DNA from: JBDGYW01 sp964518955
GTDB taxonomy: Bacteria; Gemmatimonadota; Gemmatimonadetes; Gemmatimonadales; GWC2-71-9
DNA: 64,000 bases
Assembly (NCBI GenBank): GCA_964518955.1
Contig: CAZFHS010000028.1
Span: forward strand, 1 to 64,000
Direction: 5' to 3'
This document shows, one piece after another, positions 42,647 through 51,125 of the stretch. The first letter of the stretch is position 1. Each line of letters begins with the position of its first letter. The position numbers were made by a program, and so were the translations under genes. The notes beneath the pieces were generated by a model. It made no database searches and was not told the origin of the DNA. It saw only the letters and a program-made list of their open reading frames with translations.

Positions 42647-43518
42647 AGCTCCTCCATGGATCGGGGCATAGCCGAACGCTTCTTCCTGGCGGCCGCAGAG
42701 CGGTAACGAAGATCGTTGACCGTTACTGCGCCTGTGTCTTGCGCCAAGTCCAGCAATCGCTGCAGCACTCGAGCGGTCGCGACCGCATCGCCCGCCGCTC
42801 TGTGCCGCTCATCGATTTCCACTCCGAAGTACTGTGACACCGAGTCGAGGTTTCTTCGCCTCAACCCTTTCACGTACCGGCGCGTGAGATCGACCGTGCA
42901 CAACTTTGGCCCCTCGAGCGTCAGGTCCCTTGCTTGGCGGAGCTCACGCGACACGAATCCCCAGTCGAAAGAAACATTGTGCGCCACGAACACCCTCCCC
43001 GCGAGAGCCGCCAACACGTCGTCAGCAATTTCCGGGAAGGTTGGCTTTTCCTTCACCATCTCATCTGTGATCTGAGTGATCGACGATGTGAACTCTCCTA
43101 CAGGCCGCTCCGGATTCACGAGCGATTCGAACACTAGCTGAACCGTCGTTTTCGTGGCCGCTACTACGGCGATCTCCACGATCTTGTCGCCGTTGCCGGC
43201 GCTCAATCCGGTGGTCTCTACGTCGACCACAGCGAATACACACTCCGACAGTTTGGGTGAATCGAATGCTGCATTCGCCTTCGCCCACAGTCCGTCGCCG
43301 AGTCGTTGTACTCTGGGGTCCGACCCAACCAGTGCCACCACAACACGGTCAGCCACAACCTCAGGGGCACCTTTGAGCCCGAGCACGTTCCGCGCAATGT
43401 GCGTACTGTCCAACGGTCCCGATTCGAGCGCTTCCATGACCGAATCGACGAGCGTTCCCGCCTGTTGTGCCCGGATTCCATCCGCACGCATTCCGTCATA
43501 AGCCATGGGTTTGCCCAT
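42643..43518 (-). CDS. DnaQ-like 3'-5' exonuclease
   Basis: 291 residues. The DEDDh exonuclease motifs are complete: Exo I AVVDVETTGLSAGNGDKIVEIAVV, Exo II FVAHNVSFDWGFVSREL, Exo III EIDERHRAAGDAVATARVL (His and Asp). The N-terminal 90 residues form a small helical, possibly winged-helix domain (DSTHIARNVLGLKGAPEVVADRVVVALVG). This resembles PolC/epsilon-like proteins that act on their own in repair or proofreading. It overlaps rsmA by 23 bases and the MBL gene by 4 bases. Identity with the replicative epsilon subunit is not established. Confidence 0.88.
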   Translation of the reverse strand: MGKPMAYDGMRADGIRAQQAGTLVDSVMEALESGPLDSTHIARNVLGLKGAPEVVADRVVVALVGSDPRVQRLGDGLWAKANAAFDSPKLSECVFAVVDVETTGLSAGNGDKIVEIAVVAATKTTVQLVFESLVNPERPVGEFTSSITQITDEMVKEKPTFPEIADDVLAALAGRVFVAHNVSFDWGFVSRELRQARDLTLEGPKLCTVDLTRRYVKGLRRRNLDSVSQYFGVEIDERHRAAGDAVATARVLQRLLDLAQDTGAVTVNDLRYRSAAARKKRSAMPRSMEEL

Positions 43519-44341
43519 CCGAAAGCAGTCGAACCTCCCTGAACAGTTGCAGCAGCTCTTCGCTCGTAAGGACCTCTGGTCGTACAGAAGGGATCAGGTC
43601 GTTCTCGGCGAGCATCTCTTCAACGTCGTTCTTGGTGTGTCCCGTCACCGTACGGAGCGCTCGCGACAACTGCTTGCGACGCTGCCCAAACAGTGCTGAT
43701 ACGAACCGACGGAATGCGGTCCGTTCCGACTCCTGCACTAGCGGTTCATCCAACGGCCGCAATCGAACCACCGCTGAGTCGACCGCCGGAGGTGGAGAAA
43801 ACGATCCGGGTCGCACCGCAAAAAGCCGCTCCACGTTCGCGATCGCCTGCACGCCGACAGTCAGCGCGCCGTATGCCTTCACTCCGGGGTCAGCCGCCAG
43901 TCGGTCAGCTACTTCACGCTGAATCAAGTATACCGCAACCGCCGGCATGGGTGGCTGGAGCGCCTTTTCGATCAGTGGGGCCGTGATGGCGTAGGGAATG
44001 TTCCCGACAACCTTGAATTCGGGAAAGGGATCGGGGAAATCTCGACCCTTCGTTTCAGCAATCAGCGCGTGCCAATCTACTGACAGCGCATCACCCTCGA
44101 TCAACTCCACATTTGGTGGAAGAGCATCCTCGCCGGTTGAATCACGGAGTTCGGCGGTGAGGAATCGGTCTTTCTCGATCGTGATCAGGCGGCCGACTCG
44201 CGGCGCCAACCGCCTGGTGAGGGTGCCTTTGCCCGAACCGATCTCGAGTACAACGTCATTTTGGCTCGGCTCCAAAGCCGCGACGATCCTATCGAGGATC
44301 GCGGGATCGTGCAGGAAGTGCTGTCCGAGACGGCGGCCCAC
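43496..44341 (-). CDS. rsmA: 16S rRNA (A1518/A1519) dimethyltransferase
   Basis: 281 residues. RRLGQHFLHDPAILDRIVAAL is the KsgA start; motif I VLEIGSGKGTLTRRL, motif II acidic end ITIEKD, and catalytic motif IV VGNIPYAITAPLIEKAL with NIPY. The C-terminal domain has the helical VSALFGQRRKQLSRALRTVTG. RsmA dimethylates two adenines near the 3' end of 16S rRNA in late small-subunit assembly. Its ATG directly follows the stop of the SpoIIE-type phosphatase. Confidence 0.97.
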   Translation of the reverse strand: MGRRLGQHFLHDPAILDRIVAALEPSQNDVVLEIGSGKGTLTRRLAPRVGRLITIEKDRFLTAELRDSTGEDALPPNVELIEGDALSVDWHALIAETKGRDFPDPFPEFKVVGNIPYAITAPLIEKALQPPMPAVAVYLIQREVADRLAADPGVKAYGALTVGVQAIANVERLFAVRPGSFSPPPAVDSAVVRLRPLDEPLVQESERTAFRRFVSALFGQRRKQLSRALRTVTGHTKNDVEEMLAENDLIPSVRPEVLTSEELLQLFREVRLLSDGQTHGL

Positions 44342-45904
44342 TCAGGCTCTTAACACCAAGATTGTCTGGTCGTCATTTGCGAGGGAGGCAAAGTCGTTTA
44401 CGCCATTGATGACGGCATCCACGATTCGAGCGGCCGGTTCGCCACGGCACGCACCTACGATCTCCATGACCCGTTCCTCGCCAAACTGGTTGTCGTTTTC
44501 GTCGACGGCATCGGTTAGTCCATCGGAAAACAGCACCAGCAAGTCTTCCTCCGCTCGCCAGTGAACCGCCTTCGCCCCAATTCCCTTGGCATCGGTGAGG
44601 CCGAGCGGCGGGCAGGTGGCTCCCAGGCGCTCCACCCCACCGTCCCGAGCCATGAGAAATGCGTGTGGGTGGCCCGCATTGGCGTAGCGTAACATTCCCG
44701 CTGCGGGATCAGCGACGCCATAAAAGAGCGCAATGTGCATCTCGGTGTCGGACAACTCCGTCTTCACTGACGCAAGAAGGTCACGCAGCGCATCGTCGGG
44801 CGTTTCCGACTCCTCCGCGTGAATACCGGCTGCGGAAAAGACGAGAGCCATGATCAACGCAGACGAGAATCCGTGCGACGACACATCGCCCAACATCACT
44901 CCTACTCGCCCCTGCGGAAGCCGCAGATAGTTGTAGAAGTCACCACCGACGCTCTCCGCCGGCTGGCAGTGCGCAGCGGTGTCCACGCCGGGCCCGAGCG
45001 TATCAGGCGACGGCAGCAGCTTGAGTTGCAGATCGTGGGCGAGCTGAAGTTCGTGCCGCAAGCGCTGTCGCTCGAGATCGCGTGACACCAACCGTGCGTT
45101 CTCAATCGCCACACCGATCTGGCTTGCGATGGCAGAGATGAGACGTGTCTCCTGTAGCCCAAACACGTCTTTGCCGGTCCGGTCCGTGAGATTGATGACC
45201 CCAACGGTGCGCTGTTCGTCCTGAGGACCAGAATAGAAGATCGGCACCGAGAGGAATGCCGACCCACGATAACCGCGCTCTTCGTCGCAGGGAGGCAGCT
45301 CAATGTTGGCGTTCTCCGGGTCGTACGAAATCGGCACACGATCTCTGAATACCTTGGCCGCAATGGAACACGTGTCGTTGATCGAAATCGGCTCATACAC
45401 CGTGACATCCCGGCCGACACAGGCCACCGCCTTCAGTTCCTCTGTATTCTGATCGTACACCAGAATCGATGCCCTGCGTGAGCCAACTACCTCACTCACT
45501 GCCTCGACAATTTTCTGAGCGGCTTCCTGTAGTCGAATCGTGCTACCTAGCGTTTCAGTGATGGTGTAGATGAGTTCGACTTCTTCAAACCGGGAGGCGA
45601 GCGCCTTAGCCATCCGGAGTGTGGCGTTCTCTCGGTTGAGGAGCGAGTTGACAATTGGACCTACCTGCAGAGCCACGGCTTCTGGTTCCAACGGTGAGTC
45701 CGAAATCTCATACCAGTAGTCATCCAGCCCTTCGACGGGCCGCAGGAAACGGTCAGGCGAACTCGGGATTACGGTACCGTCGTCGTGGACCTCAACAGAT
45801 GGTGCCTGCACACTCTCTGCGCCCACGACCGGCTTCAGCTTTCCCCGGTCTAGCTGCCAGATCCGTATGCGGCTATCAACCAGCGTGCCGAGGCCTTCGA
45901 GCAC
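44342..45904 (-). CDS. GAF and SpoIIE/PP2C-type phosphatase (RsbU-like)
   Basis: 520 residues from a GTG. Residues about 110-280 form a GAF domain (YTITETLGSTIRLQEAAQKIVEAV, then SAFLSVPIFYSGPQDEQRTVGVINLTDR). The coiled linker RQRLRHELQLAHDLQLKLLP is typical for RsbU/IcfG proteins, and the phosphatase follows: VGGDFYNYLRLPQGRVGVMLGDVSSHG with the metal Asp residues, then LRYANAGHPHAFLM and DLLVLFSDGLTDAVDENDNQFGEERV. It should dephosphorylate an anti-sigma antagonist, here the STAS protein two genes upstream, in response to a GAF ligand. It completes a partner-switching trio with the two preceding genes. Confidence 0.93.
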   Translation of the reverse strand: MLEGLGTLVDSRIRIWQLDRGKLKPVVGAESVQAPSVEVHDDGTVIPSSPDRFLRPVEGLDDYWYEISDSPLEPEAVALQVGPIVNSLLNRENATLRMAKALASRFEEVELIYTITETLGSTIRLQEAAQKIVEAVSEVVGSRRASILVYDQNTEELKAVACVGRDVTVYEPISINDTCSIAAKVFRDRVPISYDPENANIELPPCDEERGYRGSAFLSVPIFYSGPQDEQRTVGVINLTDRTGKDVFGLQETRLISAIASQIGVAIENARLVSRDLERQRLRHELQLAHDLQLKLLPSPDTLGPGVDTAAHCQPAESVGGDFYNYLRLPQGRVGVMLGDVSSHGFSSALIMALVFSAAGIHAEESETPDDALRDLLASVKTELSDTEMHIALFYGVADPAAGMLRYANAGHPHAFLMARDGGVERLGATCPPLGLTDAKGIGAKAVHWRAEEDLLVLFSDGLTDAVDENDNQFGEERVMEIVGACRGEPAARIVDAVINGVNDFASLANDDQTILVLRA

Positions 45905-45918
45905 GGCCTCGAGCTGGT

Positions 45919-46389
45919 CTAGGCGCGGCGCATCATCATGCAGATCGAGTTGCCTTTCTCGTTGAAGCGAACCTCATCAACCATTTCGCGAATGAGGAAC
46001 AATCCGCGGCCGCTAGTTTGTTCGAGACCCTCTGGAAGGGTCGGGTTTGGTACCTGGTCGGGATCGAAGCCGTCACCCTCATCGGAGACGTGTACCGAGA
46101 CCATCTGCGGGGTAACGACTACTCTCACCTCAACAGACTTTTCGGAGTCGTTGCGATTCCCGTAGATGATTGCGTTGGCGAGAGCTTCAGACAGAGCCAC
46201 TCGCAACTTGAACCTGGCGGTGGCGGGCGGAAGCCCCGAAGCGAGGCAATGTCGTGCCACGAGGTCGACAGCTTCCTCGACAACATCGATGGCCGTGGGC
46301 ACTCGCACCGAGATCTCCACAGGCCAATCTGGAGCTTCGGAGGAGGGTTCCGTGCTCCTTCGGATACATAGCCTTAGTGGAGCAGTCAC
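45919..46389 (-). CDS. RsbW-like serine kinase/anti-sigma factor
   Basis: 156 residues. HATPase_c fold: ARFKLRVALSEALANAIIYGNRNDSEKSVEVRV has the N-box (E-A-x-x-N), VHVSDEGDGFD is the G1 box and TSGRGLFLIREMVDEVRF the G2 box. The first 30 residues precede the family start (VEISVRVPTAIDVVEEAVDLV). Such kinases bind either a sigma factor or the STAS antagonist and inactivate the latter by phosphorylation. Lies 4 bases after the STAS gene and 14 bases before the phosphatase. No sigma factor gene is visible in this window. Confidence 0.92.
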   Translation of the reverse strand: MTAPLRLCIRRSTEPSSEAPDWPVEISVRVPTAIDVVEEAVDLVARHCLASGLPPATARFKLRVALSEALANAIIYGNRNDSEKSVEVRVVVTPQMVSVHVSDEGDGFDPDQVPNPTLPEGLEQTSGRGLFLIREMVDEVRFNEKGNSICMMMRRA

Positions 46390-46393
46390 TTCG

Positions 46394-46732
46394 TCAGAAG
46401 GACTCCAGAGCTTTGTCCATGCTATCCTCGATGTCGAACAGCGAGTCCAGCTTCGTCAACTCGAATAACGTGCGAAGGTCTTCGTTGAGGCCGGCAAGGC
46501 GCAGTTCACCGCCAGCCTCGCGAATCTTCTTCGACATGGAGACCAGAACACCGAGCCCCGAAGAATCGATGTAGCCGGTACTAGTGAAGTCGATCAGGAA
46601 CTTCCTGTCGCCTGCCTCGAGCGCTTCGAGCGCCTTTTGTTTGAGCTCGTGCCGGTTGCCCACTATGAGCTGCCCGTCCACGCCCAACACCACTACTCCC
46701 TTGTCCTCGTCCTTGCGCATTGTGAAGCTCAT
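46394..46732 (-). CDS. STAS-domain anti-sigma factor antagonist (RsbV-like)
   Basis: 112 residues. VLGVDGQLIVGNRHELKQKALEALEAGDRKFLIDFTSTGYIDSSGLGVLVSMSKKIREAGGELRLAG: the conserved phosphorylatable Ser is in the IDSSGLG motif. The family switches partners when phosphorylated by RsbW-like kinases. It overlaps pta by one base, so it is translated from the same mRNA. The C-terminal LFELTKLDSLFDI matches the family end. Confidence 0.95.
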   Translation of the reverse strand: MSFTMRKDEDKGVVVLGVDGQLIVGNRHELKQKALEALEAGDRKFLIDFTSTGYIDSSGLGVLVSMSKKIREAGGELRLAGLNEDLRTLFELTKLDSLFDIEDSMDKALESF

Positions 46733-47721
46733 TAGCCCTCCGAAACGTTTGCCTGCAAGAGAGCGGTCGAGGCAACGTCCACGATATCCGTCGCACTTGC
46801 ACCGCGAGACAGGTCTGCCATTGGCAGACGCAGCCCCTGAACGATCGGTCCTATGGCACTCGCGCCGCCTAACCGCTGTACCAGTTTGTATGCAATGTTC
46901 CCGCTGTCAAGATCGGGGAAAACTAGAACGTTCGCTTTGCCCGCCGCAATTGAACCCGGGGCCTTCCTCTCGCCAATGGCAGGAACCAGTGCGGCGTCGG
47001 CCTGCAACTCCCCGTCGCAGGGGATGTCTGGGGCCATTTTCTTGAAGTGCTCGAGAGCCTCACAGACCTTGTCGACCCTTGGGCTCTCAGCGCTACCCTT
47101 CGTGCTGAAAGACAAGAAAGCCACCATCGGTTCGTCTCCGACGATCAACGACCGGTCGCGAGCTGCCGCCACCGCTATTTCCGCCAGTTGCTCAGCCGTG
47201 GGGTCGGGAACGATAGCCGAGTCGGTGAAAGTGAGAACGGTCCGTTGTTCACCATCTCCTCCCTCTCCTGCCCCCCCTGCCGCGGGGTCATAGGGGTGGT
47301 TGGGATGAAACGGACAATCCATATAAAACGACGAACTAACCGTCTTGATCCCTACAGCCGGCCCGATTGCCAGAAGTGCGGCTCGGATAACGGCAGCGGT
47401 GGGGGCAGTGGCTCCACCGACCGCGGCGTCGGCTTCTCCGAGCGCGACCAATCCCGCGGCGAAGCGGAACGGATCGGTAGCGAGTTCCAGCGCCATCTCG
47501 TCGCTCTCGACTTTGTCGGGGCGCCTCGAGCGGAGCAGCTCGGCGATCTTGGGCACGCGCGGATCACCCGCCATGGACTCCTCGAGCAGAAGCGCCTTAC
47601 CGATGCATTCCCCTTCGAAGGTGGCCCCGGCCTCCTGCACGCGCTCGTCCCACCCCTCAATCAGCACAACAGTACCGCCGATCGATGCAGCGCGCCTCCT
47701 GAGTTCGTCTGTGAAAGTCAT
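46732..47721 (-). CDS. pta: Phosphate acetyltransferase
   Basis: 329 residues, the short single-domain Pta form. VVLIEGWDERVQEAG, ALVALGEADAAVGGATAPTAAVIRAALLAIG and SFKT-like KTVSSSFYMDC are family features, followed by VLTFTDSAIVPDPTAEQLAEIA and LSFSTKGSAESPRVDKV, and the end VFPDLDSGNIAYKLVQRLGGASAIGPIVQGLRLPMADLSRGAS. It interconverts acetyl-CoA and acetyl phosphate. About 12 Gly/Glu-rich residues (PAAGGAGEGGDGEQR) are inserted before VLTFTD and come from a repeat array. No acetate kinase gene is nearby. Confidence 0.93.
   Translation of the reverse strand: MTFTDELRRRAASIGGTVVLIEGWDERVQEAGATFEGECIGKALLLEESMAGDPRVPKIAELLRSRRPDKVESDEMALELATDPFRFAAGLVALGEADAAVGGATAPTAAVIRAALLAIGPAVGIKTVSSSFYMDCPFHPNHPYDPAAGGAGEGGDGEQRTVLTFTDSAIVPDPTAEQLAEIAVAAARDRSLIVGDEPMVAFLSFSTKGSAESPRVDKVCEALEHFKKMAPDIPCDGELQADAALVPAIGERKAPGSIAAGKANVLVFPDLDSGNIAYKLVQRLGGASAIGPIVQGLRLPMADLSRGASATDIVDVASTALLQANVSEG
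47245..47290. repeat. C/T-rich repeat array inside pta
   Basis: GTTGTTC followed by CTCC/CTCT-rich units and TCCCTCTCCTGCCCCCC (from 47260), the same 17-mer as at 22347-22363. It encodes the Gly/Glu-rich insert of Pta in frame. Confidence 0.65.
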
Positions 47722-48200
47722 ACTGTCAGCTTCCTTTTGAGTGCCTCTTCGACTTTCGGATGCACAAAACCACTCACGTCACCTCCAAGCGAAGCCACCT
47801 CGCGCACCAAACTGGAACGCAGAAATGTGTGGTCAACCGCAGGCGTGAGGAAGACCGTCTCCAGGTCACTATTTAGGTCACGATTCATCAACGCCATCTC
47901 GAACTCGTATTCGAAGTCGCTGACAGCTCGAAGTCCTCGCACAAGCATGTGGGCGCCAACTCTTCTTGCGTAGTCCGCAAGCAGGCCATCAAACTGGTCG
48001 ACTTGAACGTGATCCACACCGTCTAGGACTGATTGGAGCAATTCCAATCGTTCCTGCAGCGTAAAGAGCGGAGTTTTGGAAGAATTGACTGCTACGGCAA
48101 CGATCACGCGGTCGGAAAACGAGAAACACCGCTTGATGATATCCTCGTGCCCGCGGGTGACCGGATCGAAAGAGCCAGGATATATCGCGATTTTTGTCAT
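47718..48200 (-). CDS. coaD: Phosphopantetheine adenylyltransferase
   Basis: 160 residues, standard length. AIYPGSFDPVTRGHEDIIKR contains the T/HxGH nucleotidyltransferase motif, and TPAVDHTFLRSSLVREVASLGGDVSGFVHPKVEEALKRKL is the conserved end (ISSTxVRE equivalent). MLVRGLRAVSDFEYEFEMALMNRDL is the pantetheine/ATP site. It makes dephospho-CoA from 4'-phosphopantetheine. Overlaps rsmD and pta by 4 bases each; the rsmD-coaD order is widespread. Confidence 0.97.
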   Translation of the reverse strand: MTKIAIYPGSFDPVTRGHEDIIKRCFSFSDRVIVAVAVNSSKTPLFTLQERLELLQSVLDGVDHVQVDQFDGLLADYARRVGAHMLVRGLRAVSDFEYEFEMALMNRDLNSDLETVFLTPAVDHTFLRSSLVREVASLGGDVSGFVHPKVEEALKRKLTV

Positions 48201-48712
48201 GTCGAATAGCAGAAGGTGAGGGAAACGTCTCCGTATCGGCGGGTATCGTCTCCCGTGAAAGTCAGGTTTGAACGATGCTCAATACACAGCGTTTTCGCAA
48301 ACGCGCACTCGTGAAACGCCTCAGCCAGCGCCACCGCCTGGTCGGAGGAGAACGGAGGATCGGCCAACGCTAGGTCGTATGCGCCCTCGTCGAGGCGTCC
48401 GACGTATTTCAAAACATCACTTCTGTGGACATGGGTCTTCGACTCCAAGCCCAGTGTAGCCACGTTGTCGCGGATGGTAGAAAGGCTGGCGGGTAGAATA
48501 TCCACAAAATCAACAAACTCCGCCCCACGTGAGATCGCCTCCAGCCCCAAAATGCCGGACCCCGCGAAAAGATCCAAGACCTTAGCACCCTCGAGCCCGG
48601 GATTGAGGATCGAAAACATAGCCTCCCTGACTCGATCGGTCGTAACGCGAACCCGTATGTCGGATGGCCTCACAAGAGTTCTCCCTCCAAAGTCCCCGGC
48701 CACGATACGCAT
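48197..48712 (-). CDS. rsmD: 16S rRNA (guanine966-N2)-methyltransferase RsmD
   Basis: 171 residues. MRIVAGDFGGRTLVRP start, REAMFSILNP, motif I VLDLFAGSGILGLEAISRGA, and the catalytic YDLALADPPF (DPPF) are all present. It methylates G966 of 16S rRNA. Overlaps recJ by one base and coaD by four. Confidence 0.95.
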   Translation of the reverse strand: MRIVAGDFGGRTLVRPSDIRVRVTTDRVREAMFSILNPGLEGAKVLDLFAGSGILGLEAISRGAEFVDFVDILPASLSTIRDNVATLGLESKTHVHRSDVLKYVGRLDEGAYDLALADPPFSSDQAVALAEAFHECAFAKTLCIEHRSNLTFTGDDTRRYGDVSLTFCYST

Positions 48713-50418
48713 TAGTCAGCGCGCTTGATCTGCACGACACGCGCTTGTAGAGAACTGGTGCCTCGCCACTCGTTCCGATCTAGTCTGAGGGCGATATCGA
48801 CGGGTTCCCGCCACCAACCTTCGGTGACACGACCGGACCATCCGAATGCGATTGCCGGAATGCTCCCGGTGCCGTCTCTCATTGAGAACTTGAGATGGTT
48901 GGCGCCGACGGTTTTCACGTCCTTAGCCAAAACGTTGCGAACGCCGAATACCGGAGCGGGGTTGCCTGCGCCGCACGGTTCGAGATGGGCAATCAGCCTC
49001 TCGAGTTTGTCATCGAGAGCATCGACCTGAGTAACCAAATCGATGCGTTGTGTCGGAATGAGATCTTCGTCTGACAATCGACTCCGCGCCGCAGCATCGA
49101 AGGCCTCTCTAAACGCGTCTACCTGTTCGCGTCGTACCGTGAGACCCGCTGCGTATTGGTGCCCACCCCAACGTTCCAGCAAACCCGAACAATCCTTGAG
49201 CGCTTCGTGCAGATCGAAACCCGGGATGCTCCTACCCGATCCACGGCCCTCGTCTCCATCGAGTGCAACGAAGAAGGTGGGGCGCATGTAGGCCTCGGAG
49301 ATTCGCGAGGCTACGATTCCGATTACTCCCGAATGCCAACCATCGTTGGCGAGCACCAACCCCCTGGTTGTTTCGATGTCAACCGTATTCTCGACTTCTT
49401 CGATCGCCTGCTCGTGGATCCCCCGGTCCAGCTCCTGCCTCTTGGCATTCACGGCCTCCAGGGACTGAGCAAGCTGCAGAGCTTCATCTTCGTCGTCGCT
49501 CAAGAGGAGTTTCAGGCCATCGCCGGCATCGCCGAGTCTGCCCGCCGCGTTCAGCCTCGGCGCCAGCACGAAACTCACGTGTCCGGCCCTTACGGGGCGA
49601 CCGGCCAGCCGAGTGACCTCGAGAAGGGCACGTATGCCTGGCCAACGGGATCGTCCTATGATCTTGAGCCCGTGCCGCGCCAGGATCCGGTTTTCGCCGG
49701 TCAACGAGACGATATCGGCCACTGTTGCCAGCGCCACGAGGTCGAGGAAATGCATCGGAGTGGAATCCTGCAAACCGAGCTCGCCGCACAAAGCTTGCGC
49801 GAGCTTGAACGCGACACCTGTGCCACAGAGATCCTTGCATGGCGAAGCGCAATCGGGGCGCCGAGGGTCGACCACGGCGTCGGCGGGCGGAAGCTCCCTG
49901 GGAAGGTGATGGTCGGTGATCACGATCCCGATGCCCGCTTCTTTCGCCTGAGTCACCGTATCCATGGCGGTGACGCCGCAGTCGCACGTTATCACCAATG
50001 AAGCGTTGTGTTCGCGCGCTACAGAGAGGCCGGCGGATCCGAAGTCATACCCGTCACGCATGCGGTGCGGGACAAAGGGGACCACATTTCCACCGGCCAG
50101 CCGCAATATCCGTGTGAGCAGTGCAGCGGCGCACTGACCATCCACGTCGTAATCGCCGTGCACAACGATCGTCTCACCGGCGCGCACTGTGCGCCCGATG
50201 ACCTCGACGGCCTCGTGCATATCCTCGAGGAGAAAGGGATCGGAGAGCTCGTCCAGAGAGGGCCTGAGGAACCGTTTTGCATCCTCAGGTGCCTCATAAC
50301 CGCGCTGCACGAGTATCTGCGCCAGCGCGGGAGGAACGTTGAGGTCGTCAGCTAAAGCGCGGAAAATACCCGCATCCACCTCCGGCACGACCCGCCAGCG
50401 AGCGGAGGCCAGTGTCAT
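48712..50418 (-). CDS. recJ: Single-stranded-DNA-specific exonuclease RecJ
   Basis: 568 residues from the ATG at 50418 in an ATGA overlap with the preceding gene; the frame extends upstream without family similarity. DHH-family motifs: VVHGDYDVDGQCAAALL (I), VITCDCGVTAMDTVTQA (II), VITDHHLPRELPPADAVVDPRRPDC (III, DHH), then GTGVAFKLAQAL and APRLNAAGRLGDAGDG (DHHA1 part). The OB-like end is GNPAPVFGVRNVLAKDVKTVGANHLKF. RecJ degrades 5' single-strand ends in recombination and mismatch repair. Confidence 0.96.
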   Translation of the reverse strand: MTLASARWRVVPEVDAGIFRALADDLNVPPALAQILVQRGYEAPEDAKRFLRPSLDELSDPFLLEDMHEAVEVIGRTVRAGETIVVHGDYDVDGQCAAALLTRILRLAGGNVVPFVPHRMRDGYDFGSAGLSVAREHNASLVITCDCGVTAMDTVTQAKEAGIGIVITDHHLPRELPPADAVVDPRRPDCASPCKDLCGTGVAFKLAQALCGELGLQDSTPMHFLDLVALATVADIVSLTGENRILARHGLKIIGRSRWPGIRALLEVTRLAGRPVRAGHVSFVLAPRLNAAGRLGDAGDGLKLLLSDDEDEALQLAQSLEAVNAKRQELDRGIHEQAIEEVENTVDIETTRGLVLANDGWHSGVIGIVASRISEAYMRPTFFVALDGDEGRGSGRSIPGFDLHEALKDCSGLLERWGGHQYAAGLTVRREQVDAFREAFDAAARSRLSDEDLIPTQRIDLVTQVDALDDKLERLIAHLEPCGAGNPAPVFGVRNVLAKDVKTVGANHLKFSMRDGTGSIPAIAFGWSGRVTEGWWREPVDIALRLDRNEWRGTSSLQARVVQIKRAD

Positions 50419-51125
50419 TCGCTCACGTCGTTGTAGACCAACACGCCACAGGCCTCGCAGGGCTCCACAACCGAGCCACTTACGACCTGCTGGCGACGGT
50501 GCAGGGGTACCGCCGTATGGCAGTGACCGCACGCTCCTGCCATCAGAGGGTACAGGACGTTCGGGGCGCGCCCGCTGAGTATGCGGTCGTAATATTGCAG
50601 CGTCTTGAACTCGACTCCCTTTGCGGCCTCCGCACGCTCGGCTCTCGCCGCTTCGAGTTCGACCTCATATGCAGCCCCCTGCTCTGCACTCTCTTCACGT
50701 CGAGGCCGTTGCGCCTCATTGAGCTCCAGGACCTGGGCCTTCGCTTCGGCAACGAGATCTTCTGCTTCCTGCAGCTCGTCTGCCGACCGCATCCACTCGG
50801 CCTCTTCCTTTGCTAGCACTCCGCGAGCCATGTCGAGCTCCGCCATTATCGCGGATGCCTCCTTAGCACCGCGTACCCATTCGAGTCTTTGGCGACGTCG
50901 CTCCTGCATAACACGGTAGCTCTCGATGCGCGCCTCCAAATCGGCACGGCGTTTGTCCGACTCCTCAGCGGCATTGCGGGCCACCGCTAGTTGGTCTTCG
51001 AGTTCTGCCAAGTCGGCGTCGAGAGCTTCGATTTCAGGCTGCAGAGCCTGGATCTTCTTCTCGATGGCCGTTATGGCGCTGTCTTTTTCCTGTAATGCCA
51101 ACAATGCCTGCAGATCAACCCGCAC
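50415..51125 (-). CDS. C4-type zinc-ribbon coiled-coil protein (CdsZ/DUF164-like)
   Basis: About 236 residues from a GTG at 51125 with GGAGG 8 bases upstream; this overlaps the dnaG end by 11 bases. The first 170 residues are a long coiled coil (LLALQEKDSAITAIEKKIQALQPEIEALD, RIESYRVMQERRRQRLEWVRGAKE), and the end is a zinc ribbon: GACGHCHTAVPLHRRQQV...VVEPCEACGVLVY, with two CxxC pairs. Homologous proteins lie near recJ, dnaG or Nif3-like genes and may bind nucleic acid. The exact role is not settled; the replication/repair context suggests a link to DNA metabolism or translation. Confidence 0.88.
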   Translation of the reverse strand: MRVDLQALLALQEKDSAITAIEKKIQALQPEIEALDADLAELEDQLAVARNAAEESDKRRADLEARIESYRVMQERRRQRLEWVRGAKEASAIMAELDMARGVLAKEEAEWMRSADELQEAEDLVAEAKAQVLELNEAQRPRREESAEQGAAYEVELEAARAERAEAAKGVEFKTLQYYDRILSGRAPNVLYPLMAGACGHCHTAVPLHRRQQVVSGSVVEPCEACGVLVYNDVSE

